Assembly (NCBI GenBank): GCA_030827165.1
Contig: JAURFB010000004.1
Coordinates: 1-64,000 of the forward strand
DNA from: Marivivens sp.
GTDB lineage: Bacteria > Pseudomonadota > Alphaproteobacteria > Rhodobacterales > Rhodobacteraceae
DNA length: 64,000 nucleotides
Direction: 5' to 3'
Of this stretch, positions 56,430 to 64,000 are shown piece after piece. The notes below the pieces were generated by a model. It was not told where the DNA came from. It made no database searches and saw only the letters and a list, made by a program, of their open reading frames with translations. A program made the position numbers and the translations under genes. Position 1 is the stretch's first letter. The number at the start of each line of letters is the position of its first letter.

Positions 56430-57953
56430 TCAGTTCACTTCGATCAACGTCGTGCCCTCGGGCATCGACGGGGCGAGCCGCTCGATCACGGCGCGCAGGT
56501 CATCTTCCATGGTCGGGTCGATCGCAAAGATCGAAACCTTCTCGCTGCCGAGAATCCCGATCGGCGCAGGGGTTTCAAGTTCTGCGATCAGTCGCCAGTC
56601 GGCGCCGATGCCATCCTTGAACCAATCGGCATAGACCATCGCATAGCGCGCGCCCCGCGCCTCGGCGAGCGGACCGGCCCAGCCCGGAACAGGACCATAT
56701 TCGGCCTCTTGTCGTGCGCGTCGGGCATCGGCATAGGCCAGCCCCCAGAGATCGACGATCCGCGCCTCCTGCGCCCAGGCGACCCGCCCGATGTCGTTGA
56801 CCGCGACAGGCGCGTCCGGCATCTCGGCCGCGATCCGGGCCATCTGGACGTGCTGGAGATAGACCCCTCGCGCTGTCCAATTGTAAAATTGCCAGTTCAT
56901 CAGACCGTAGTAGGCCGCCGCAACGAGCGCGCCCGAGATGACCAGACCGCGCAAGATCCGCCCTGCTTTGCCAAACACCGCCACGAGAGCAAGAGCAATC
57001 ATCACCACGACATAGTGCTCATATCGCGCAGCCCAGCCGATGCGGCCCGCCAGAAAATGCGCGGTCGCGGCGAGCCAAGCGACCAGAAGGAACAGGCGCA
57101 GGTCGTGGTCGCCTTTCAAGGCGCGATGAAACAATCCGGCGGTCAGCAGCGCCCATCCGGCCAGGAGCGGACCGGCCCCAACCGAAAAGAGATTGCGCAG
57201 CAGACGGGAGAGCAGATCGCTCCCATCGCTTGCGGTGCTGAGCTTGGCCAGAACCGAGCTTGGCAAGGGATCAAGGCCCTGAGAGGTGAGAAACAGCGCA
57301 AAAAGCGCGGCAGGAGCGAGCGCGAGCCCGGCAAGCATGGCCGCTGCCCGCACGCTCCCGCGCAATGCGACGACTGCGCAAACGACCAGGGCCAGCCCGA
57401 TCCCCTCGAAACGCAACATCGGCGCGAGCAAGACACCGGCGATCAGCGACGCACCGACCTCTCCCTTGATCAAGAACCGCCAGAATCCAAGGAGCATCAC
57501 TACCGTCGCCAAGGCGTGCAGCGTGTGCTCCATCCCGAGGCTGGCAACTCCGGCGATGTTGGCCGCGAACGGCAGCACAAGTGCGAGGAAAACGCCCAGA
57601 CGGCGATCAGCGACCCATCGGCCGATCCACGTCCCCATGATTCCGCTCAAAGCCAGCAGCGCCCCGACATTCCAGGCCAGCGGCAAGAGCCGCTGAAGCG
57701 CGGTTCCGGGAAACGGCGTGAGGAGCAGGGGATAAAGGATCGACGATGCCGCCGAGGCGGGCTCGCCGGGGTTTATGCCATAGGTGCCGCCGGTGATGCC
57801 TTCGGCCATCGACAGGTGGATGTAGACGTCGTCGAGCGGGTATTCAAACGTGCCGATTCGGGCCCAGGTGAGGGCAAACCAGATCGCAAACCCAAGCGCC
57901 GCGGACAGGGCAGAAAGGGCCGCGAGGCTGATCCCCCCGCGGGCTGGCATCAT
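56430..57953 (-). CDS. Polytopic membrane protein, GT-C glycosyltransferase-like
   Basis: This 507-residue protein has 10 or more hydrophobic segments, starting SLAALSALSAALGFAIWFALTW. The first loop contains TFEYPLDDVYIHLSMAEG, an acidic pair plus His typical of GT-C enzymes that use lipid-phosphate sugar donors, and a second loop includes GMEHTLHALAT. The soluble C-terminal part is about 120 residues. No named family assigned with certainty. It is placed between pccA (4-base overlap) and the mutase, an unexpected position for a sugar transferase. Confidence 0.7.
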   Translation of the reverse strand: MMPARGGISLAALSALSAALGFAIWFALTWARIGTFEYPLDDVYIHLSMAEGITGGTYGINPGEPASAASSILYPLLLTPFPGTALQRLLPLAWNVGALLALSGIMGTWIGRWVADRRLGVFLALVLPFAANIAGVASLGMEHTLHALATVVMLLGFWRFLIKGEVGASLIAGVLLAPMLRFEGIGLALVVCAVVALRGSVRAAAMLAGLALAPAALFALFLTSQGLDPLPSSVLAKLSTASDGSDLLSRLLRNLFSVGAGPLLAGWALLTAGLFHRALKGDHDLRLFLLVAWLAATAHFLAGRIGWAARYEHYVVVMIALALVAVFGKAGRILRGLVISGALVAAAYYGLMNWQFYNWTARGVYLQHVQMARIAAEMPDAPVAVNDIGRVAWAQEARIVDLWGLAYADARRARQEAEYGPVPGWAGPLAEARGARYAMVYADWFKDGIGADWRLIAELETPAPIGILGSEKVSIFAIDPTMEDDLRAVIERLAPSMPEGTTLIEVN

Positions 57954-59950
57954 TCGAACTCCATGATCACTTCGTCAACCGCGAGGCTGTCGCCCGGCGT
58001 GGCATTGACCGTCTTGACGACACCCTTGCGCTCGGCGCGCAGGATGTTCTCCATCTTCATTGCCTCAACGGTGCAAAGCGCCTGACCCTCCTGAACTTCG
58101 TCACCCGCCGAGACATTCACCTTCACGATGAGCCCCGGCATCGGGCACAGGAGGAACTTCGACGTATCGGGCGGCAGCTTTTCTGGCATCAGCCGCGCCA
58201 ACTCGGCCTGCCGCGGCGTGCGGATCGTGACTTGAAGATCAGCGCCACGAAAGCGCAGCCTGAACCCTTGGGTCCGCTTGCCGACCTTCAGAACAAGAAG
58301 CGCGCCGCCCACGGTGAGCCGCGCCAGCGGATCGCCTGGCGTCCAGTCGCTTTCGATCCGCAGGGTCTTGCCCGCGATGGTCACATCGGCGCCGGCACGG
58401 TCGGCGGTCATTGTGACGGGGAATTCTTGCCCCTGAAGGGTCACAACCCAATCGGTGCCGACATGGCGCTCGTGATTGTTCATCCGGCCCGAAATGCGCG
58501 AACGGCGGATTTCGGTGACCCGATGCATCGCGGCGGCGGCCGCGGCCACGCGGACAAGCGCCTCTCGCGGCAGCGTGACGCCGCCGAAACCATCCGGATA
58601 TTCCTCGGCGATGAAGGCGGTAGTGATGTCGCCGCTCACAAAGCGCGGGTGATCCATCACGGCAGCGACAAAGGGCAGGTTGTGGCTGATCCCCTCGACC
58701 TCGAACGTATCAAGCGCGACGCGCATCTCTTCGATCGCCGCCGCCCGCGTCGGGGCCCAGGTGCAAAGCTTGGCGATCATCGGGTCGTAATACATCGAGA
58801 TCTCGCCGCCCTCGAAGACGCCGGTATCGTTGCGCACGATCCCGCCGGTTTCGGTCTCGCCTTCGACAGGCGGGCGATAGCGGCTGAGGCGGCCGATGGA
58901 GGGCAGAAAACTCCGATAGGGATCCTCGGCATAGAGGCGGTTCTCGATGGCCCAGCCGTTGATCTTGAGGTCCTCTTGCGTGAACGGCAGTTTCTCGCCG
59001 TTGGCCACGCGGATCATCTGTTCGACCAGATCGACACCGGTGATGAGTTCGGTCACGGGATGCTCCACCTGCAGGCGGGTGTTCATCTCGAGGAAATAGA
59101 AGTTGCGGTTGCCGTCCACGATGAACTCGACCGTCCCGGCGCTGGCGTAACCCACGGCCTTGGCCAAAGCGACAGCCTGCTCGCCCATGGCCTTGCGGGT
59201 CGCTTCATCAAGGAAGGGCGAGGGCGCCTCTTCGACGACCTTCTGGTTGCGGCGCTGGATCGAGCATTCGCGCTCGTGCAGATAAACGCCGTTGCCGTGC
59301 GTGTCGCAGAGCACCTGAATTTCGATATGGCGCGGTTGCGTCACGAACTTTTCGATGAAGATCCGGTCGTCGCCAAAGGAATTGGCCGCCTCGTTCTTGG
59401 ACGATTGGAAGCCCTCGCGCGCCTCCTCGTCATTCCACGCGATGCGCATCCCCTTGCCGCCGCCGCCCGCGGAGGCCTTGATCATCACCGGATAGCCGAT
59501 CTCTTGGCTGATCTTGACCGCCTCGTCAGCGTCACCAATCAGGCCCATATAGCCGGGGACGGTGCTGACGCCCGCACCTTGGGCGATCTTTTTGGAAGTG
59601 ATCTTGTCGCCCATCGCCTCGATGGATTTCACCGGCGGGCCGATGAACTCGACGCCGGCCTTCTCCAAAGCCTCGGCGAATTTGGGGTTTTCCGAGAGGA
59701 AGCCATAGCCCGGATGCACCGCCTCTGCGCCGCTTTCCTTGATCGCTGCCATGATCTTGTCGATCACGATGTAGGATTGGTTGGCGGGCGGCGGACCGAT
59801 GTGGATCGCCTCGTCGGCCATCGACACATGAAGCGCGTTGCGGTCGGCATCGGAATAGACCGCAACCGTCTTGATGCCCATCTTGCGGGCCGTCTTGATG
59901 ACGCGGCAGGCGATTTCGCCCCGGTTGGCGATCAGGATCTTCTTGAACAT
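57950..59950 (-). CDS. pccA: Propionyl-CoA carboxylase alpha subunit (biotin carboxylase + BCCP)
   Basis: This 666-residue biotin-dependent subunit carboxylates biotin and carries it. The biotin carboxylase part starts FKKILIANRGEIACRVIKTA, with ATP loop MIKASAGGGGKGMRIAW and EFIVDGNRNFYFLEMNTRLQVEHPVTE (catalytic). The BT-domain follows, and the C-terminal BCCP domain has the biotin Lys in CTVEAMKMENIL. With pccB it makes methylmalonyl-CoA. Length is typical of bacterial PccA. Confidence 0.96.
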   Translation of the reverse strand: MFKKILIANRGEIACRVIKTARKMGIKTVAVYSDADRNALHVSMADEAIHIGPPPANQSYIVIDKIMAAIKESGAEAVHPGYGFLSENPKFAEALEKAGVEFIGPPVKSIEAMGDKITSKKIAQGAGVSTVPGYMGLIGDADEAVKISQEIGYPVMIKASAGGGGKGMRIAWNDEEAREGFQSSKNEAANSFGDDRIFIEKFVTQPRHIEIQVLCDTHGNGVYLHERECSIQRRNQKVVEEAPSPFLDEATRKAMGEQAVALAKAVGYASAGTVEFIVDGNRNFYFLEMNTRLQVEHPVTELITGVDLVEQMIRVANGEKLPFTQEDLKINGWAIENRLYAEDPYRSFLPSIGRLSRYRPPVEGETETGGIVRNDTGVFEGGEISMYYDPMIAKLCTWAPTRAAAIEEMRVALDTFEVEGISHNLPFVAAVMDHPRFVSGDITTAFIAEEYPDGFGGVTLPREALVRVAAAAAAMHRVTEIRRSRISGRMNNHERHVGTDWVVTLQGQEFPVTMTADRAGADVTIAGKTLRIESDWTPGDPLARLTVGGALLVLKVGKRTQGFRLRFRGADLQVTIRTPRQAELARLMPEKLPPDTSKFLLCPMPGLIVKVNVSAGDEVQEGQALCTVEAMKMENILRAERKGVVKTVNATPGDSLAVDEVIMEFE

Positions 59951-60043
59951 CAGGCGAGGTCCTTCAAATGCAAAACCGCCACAGGTGCGCGGTGGCGCCC
60001 GTGACGGTCAGGGTAGGTCTTGCGCCCCGAAGGGCGGATCAGG

Positions 60044-60250
60044 TTATTGGCAGGCTTTGGCGCCGAGATCGTCGCAGGTGGCACCAGCCGCACCACCGAT
60101 GAGAGCACCCGTGAAAGCATTGCCGCCGACGGCGTCGGCAAGAAGCGCGCCAGCCGCAGCGCCGGCGAGGCCGCGCTCGAGATCGGTGTCGATACAGCCC
60201 GCAAGGCCGAGAGTCGCGGCTGCGACGAGGGAGAGGAGTGATTTACGCAT
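60044..60250 (-). CDS. Small lipoprotein with glycine-zipper
   Basis: This 68-residue lipoprotein has a signal with lipobox LAGC (MRKSLLSLVAAATLGLAGC). The mature part is Gly/Ala-rich (LAGAAAGALLADAVGGNAFTGALIGGAAGA), a glycine-zipper-like helix, and ends with a Cys pair (ATCDDLGAKACQ). Such small lipoproteins are frequent and rarely characterised. It sits between pccA and a terminator-like hairpin, so it may have its own promoter. Confidence 0.8.
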   Translation of the reverse strand: MRKSLLSLVAAATLGLAGCIDTDLERGLAGAAAGALLADAVGGNAFTGALIGGAAGATCDDLGAKACQ

Positions 60251-60575
60251 AGGATACTGCCCTTTTGTGTGTTTGCCTTGGGCAAATCCTCACCAGACAC
60301 GCTCCGATAGGCAATATCAGCCGCTCCGCTCAGGCATAAACCCGCGCAAAAATCGGCCATCGCGGGAAAAGGGGCCGGTCGGCCCCGCGGGGGGGCAGAC
60401 CGGTCCAGGAAAGGGGAACAATTTGGATGCTGGGACTGCGCCTCGCAAGCGAGAACACCGACCCGAGGACGAGACTTGCACAGGTCAGATATTCCGCCAA
60501 CGGCTTTGATCGGTCGCCGCGCCGGATGCGCGTCTTCCTGCCAAATCCCTGCAACCACAGGCCATTTTCCGCCCA
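60251..60575. other. Gene-free stretch between lipoprotein and hypothetical gene
   Basis: About 325 bases without a convincing gene. Open frames exist on both strands but show high Arg/Pro/Ala content without motifs. It contains one terminator-like hairpin (60367-60386) and probably the promoter for the lipoprotein gene. Confidence 0.5.
60367..60386 (-). terminator. Terminator-like hairpin on the minus strand
   Basis: Read on the minus strand, GGGGCCG (60386-60380) pairs with CGGCCCC (60377-60371) around AC, and four T residues follow (60370-60367). This would partly separate pccB and the hypothetical gene from the downstream lipoprotein and pccA. Confidence 0.45.
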
Positions 60576-60962
60576 TCAGTCCCAATCGTCGTCCCCCTCG
60601 AAGGGCGAGGCCGCGCGATCATCGAAGATCTGCGGAAAGCTGACTTTGGCCTTGGCCACATTGATCTTGAGAAGCGCGTCATAGCTTTGGGGATCGAAGG
60701 GGTCTTCGGCGGGCACGACCTCACGGCCCATAAGCCAGCCTAGCCGCCCCGCGTCGAGATTGCCCCGCACAAAGGGCTCTTCGCCGAAATGCTCCCACAA
60801 GGCCCAAAGGAACAGCTCGTCCGCCTTGCGATCAACCGGACGGCGATCGCGGAACCGTTCGCGCGCGACGATCTTTGTCGCGCCCTCCTTGTTGGCGCGG
60901 CGAATGGTGAATTGATGGTCCGAGCTCGGCATCCGGCCCGGGAAACCACGGTGTTTTTCCAT
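60576..60962 (-). CDS. Conserved hypothetical protein in the pcc operon
   Basis: This 128-residue soluble protein is encoded 53 bases downstream of pccB. It is rich in Arg and Asp. The N-terminal half includes DHQFTIRRANKEGATKIVARERFRD and the C-terminal half ends AASPFEGDDDWD. No catalytic motif or membrane segment is seen. I do not recognise a family; the operon position suggests a link to the carboxylase, which is not proven. Confidence 0.75.
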   Translation of the reverse strand: MEKHRGFPGRMPSSDHQFTIRRANKEGATKIVARERFRDRRPVDRKADELFLWALWEHFGEEPFVRGNLDAGRLGWLMGREVVPAEDPFDPQSYDALLKINVAKAKVSFPQIFDDRAASPFEGDDDWD

Positions 60963-61015
60963 CAGCTGTTCTCCCGACTTGCGGCAAGTCTGATCGTCAT
61001 CTCAAAGTCCCTGCC

Positions 61016-62548
<1,533 letters not shown>

Positions 62549-62618
62549 CGGATAGATTGCCCTCGATTGCCGCTGCTACAGTCTAGGGAGGTGGCGCGGC
62601 AGGCAAAAGGCAAAACGA

Positions 62619-62668
62619 GCAAATTTGCAAATTCAATGCAACATAGTTCGCGCTAATTGCAAAATTGC
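62619..62668. promoter_or_regulatory. ScfR/PccR-type TTTGCAAA motifs between pccB and the DUF486 gene
   Basis: The palindrome GCAAATTTGC lies at 62619-62628, overlapping TTTGCAAA at 62624-62631. A second imperfect site, ATTGCAAA, lies at 62656-62663, in an AT-rich block. In Rhodobacter a short-chain acyl-CoA-sensing regulator (PccR) is recalled to bind a TTTGCAAA pair ahead of pccB. This is the only divergent promoter gap of the operon. No pccR gene lies in this window. Confidence 0.6.
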
Positions 62669-62693
62669 GTAACACCCTCCCCGAAAGCGCCCC

Positions 62694-63053
62694 ATGCCGC
62701 AACTTCCCGTGCCCGTTCTGACCATCGGGCTTCTTCTGATGTCCAATCTTTTCATGACCTTCGCCTGGTATGGGCATCTCAAGTTCAAGGCCGCGCCGCT
62801 GATCGTGGTGATCTTCGTCAGCTGGGGCATCGCGTTTTTCGAGTATGTCTTGCAGGTGCCGGCCAACCGGATCGGCCACGGGCATTTCAGCGCCGCGCAA
62901 CTGAAGACCATTCAGGAGGTTATCACTCTGACGGTTTTCGCCGGCTTCTCGGCGCTCTACCTCGGCGAGCCGATCCGCTGGAATCATGGCGTAGGATTTG
63001 CTCTGATCGCGGCAGGGGCCTGGTTCATCTTCGCCCGCTTCGGGGCCGAATAG
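62694..63053 (+). CDS. DUF486/DMT-like small membrane protein
   Basis: This 119-residue integral membrane protein has four hydrophobic segments (VPVLTIGLLLMSNLFMTFAWYG, PLIVVIFVSWGIAFFEYVLQ, IQEVITLTVFAGFSALYLGE, GVGFALIAAGAWFIFARF). The conserved middle QVPANRIG and histidine-rich HGHFSAAQLK match DUF486. Function is unknown; the family is a four-helix unit related to drug/metabolite transporters. It diverges from pccB. Confidence 0.88.
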   Translation: MPQLPVPVLTIGLLLMSNLFMTFAWYGHLKFKAAPLIVVIFVSWGIAFFEYVLQVPANRIGHGHFSAAQLKTIQEVITLTVFAGFSALYLGEPIRWNHGVGFALIAAGAWFIFARFGAE

Positions 63054-63090
63054 GCGTGGACATCCTCCGCTCCGAGGCATAGCCAAAGCC

Positions 63091-64000
63091 ATGACCACGC
63101 ACCCCGCCGCCCACTTCTTCGACCGGACAACGCCGCCGCATATGTTCACGCTCGTCATGCTGGCGGGCCTTTCGGCGCTGAATATGTCGCTCTTCCTGCC
63201 CTCGCTGAACGCGATCGCGGCGGAATACGGCGTCGACTACAGCGTTATGCAGTTGGCTGTTTCGGGTTATTTCGCGGCCACAGCGATCATGCAGATCATC
63301 GTCGGACCGATCTCGGACCGTTTCGGTCGGCGGCCCGTCGTGCTTGTCGGGTTTGCGATCTTTACTGCCGCCTCGGCGGGTGCAGCCCTTGCGCCATCCG
63401 GCGCGGCCTTTCTCGGCTTCCGCCTCGTTCAGGCGACGGTGGCAACCGGGATGGTCCTGAGCCGCGCGGTCGTGCGCGACCTTGTGAGCCAGGACAAGGC
63501 CGCCTCGATGATCGGCTATGTGACGCTGGGGATGTCGATCATGCCGATGATCGGCCCCTTCATCGGCGGTGCGGTTGACGAGTTCCTCGGCTGGCGGGCC
63601 AATTTCTGGTTGCTGACGCTGATGGGCTTTCTGATGGTCGTGCTTGTCTGGGCCGATCAGGGTGAGACTGTCCGCGACCGAGGGGTGCCGTTCCGCGAGC
63701 AAGTCAAACAATACCCCGCCCTCCTCACGTCACCGCGATTCTGGGGCTATGTGATGTGCACCGCTTTTGCCGCCGGGGCCTATTACGCACTGCTTGGCGG
63801 CGCTTCCCTTGTTGCAAGCGGCGTCTTTGGCCTCAGCCCCCTGCAAACCGGCCTGGCGCTTGGCTCGCCCACGGTCGGCTATGCGGTCGGCAACTACATC
63901 TCGGGCCGCTATTCGGTGCGGTTCGGCGTGAACCGCATGACCCTAGTTGGCACCGGCATCGCCAGTGCGGGCCTTGCCGTTTCCCTGGCAATCAGCCTCT
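63091..64000 (+). CDS. Bcr/CflA-like MFS efflux transporter (3' end beyond window)
   Basis: The first 303 residues of a major facilitator protein are present; the frame is open to base 64000. Hydrophobic helices begin MFTLVMLAGLSALNMSLFLPSLNAIAAEYG. The MFS signature between helices 2 and 3 is GPISDRFGRRPVVLVG. The Bcr/CflA-type loop FLGFRLVQATVATGMVLSRAVVRDLV follows. Members export drugs or amino-acid-like compounds; the substrate is unknown. It starts 37 bases after the DUF486 stop and may be co-transcribed. Confidence 0.9.
   Translation, partial: MTTHPAAHFFDRTTPPHMFTLVMLAGLSALNMSLFLPSLNAIAAEYGVDYSVMQLAVSGYFAATAIMQIIVGPISDRFGRRPVVLVGFAIFTAASAGAALAPSGAAFLGFRLVQATVATGMVLSRAVVRDLVSQDKAASMIGYVTLGMSIMPMIGPFIGGAVDEFLGWRANFWLLTLMGFLMVVLVWADQGETVRDRGVPFREQVKQYPALLTSPRFWGYVMCTAFAAGAYYALLGGASLVASGVFGLSPLQTGLALGSPTVGYAVGNYISGRYSVRFGVNRMTLVGTGIASAGLAVSLAISL

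Noticed and set aside
58232-60004. Long antisense open frame opposite pccA
   Set aside because: Shadow of the pccA reading frame; composition is His/Asp/Val-rich without domain signs.
60251-60585. Possible gene between lipoprotein and hypothetical protein
   Set aside because: Frames on both strands lack motifs, hydrophobic patterning or a convincing start.

Overview
The window looks like a chromosomal segment of a high-GC alphaproteobacterium, most likely Rhodobacterales (Roseobacter/Paracoccaceae type). The pointers are a short prolyl-tRNA synthetase without the editing insertion, an HdaA-type DnaA paralogue next to an AI-2E-family permease and ppk/ppx, a phaR-phaP-phaC/phaZ locus with CTGC-N3-GCAG boxes, a VPLPA-type C-terminal sorting signal, ThyX, and a propionyl-CoA carboxylase/methylmalonyl-CoA mutase operon with TTTGCAAA motifs. 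No rRNA, tRNA, CRISPR array, prophage or insertion sequence was recognised. Both edges cut a gene (an ABC ATPase at the left, an MFS transporter at the right).

Layout. 0-8.0 kb: one strand carries a polar amino-acid-type ABC transporter, then two glutamine-synthetase-like enzymes around a class-I amidotransferase, then an FAD oxidoreductase. This resembles the gamma-glutamyl (Puu) route for amine or polyamine use. 8.0-12.9 kb: polyhydroxybutyrate genes (PhaR, phasin, synthase, divergent depolymerase). 12.9-16.6 kb: two alpha/beta hydrolases and thrS. 16.8-19.4 kb: a four-gene operon of a small secreted Cys-rich DUF2282 peptide, a DUF692 multinuclear non-heme iron enzyme, a DUF2063 partner and a DoxX membrane protein. 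This is the architecture of copper-buffering modified peptides (bufferins) and the most interesting system here. 19.4-22.3 kb: small genes, cspA, a REP-like palindrome, and an AT-richer trypsin-fold protein coupled to thyX. 22.5-25.0 kb: a TbpB-like surface lipoprotein followed by a Slam-type outer-membrane protein, a probable substrate/exporter pair.

25-34.6 kb is mixed housekeeping: glyoxalase, MarR regulator, SdhE, HTH regulator, aspartate aminotransferase, class V aminotransferase with a divergent Lrp regulator, MATE pump, epimerase, GST and D-2-hydroxyacid dehydrogenase. 34.6-43 kb holds parE, a VPLPA-anchored protein and lolCD. It also holds three genes each broken by a single in-frame stop (TAG, TGA and TAA): a membrane/cNMP-like protein, a lipoprotein cytochrome c, and a zinc-type alcohol dehydrogenase. 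43-50 kb: proS, an AI-2E-family permease, hdaA, ppk and ppx. 50-54 kb: nuclease, J-domain protein, acetyltransferase, glyoxalase-like protein and nhaA. 54-62.6 kb: the propionyl-CoA to succinyl-CoA operon (pccB, pccA, mutase) with an inserted polytopic glycosyltransferase-like gene. 62.7-64 kb: a DUF486 protein and a Bcr/CflA-like transporter.

Most functional calls rest on motifs and family knowledge read by eye; no database search was run.
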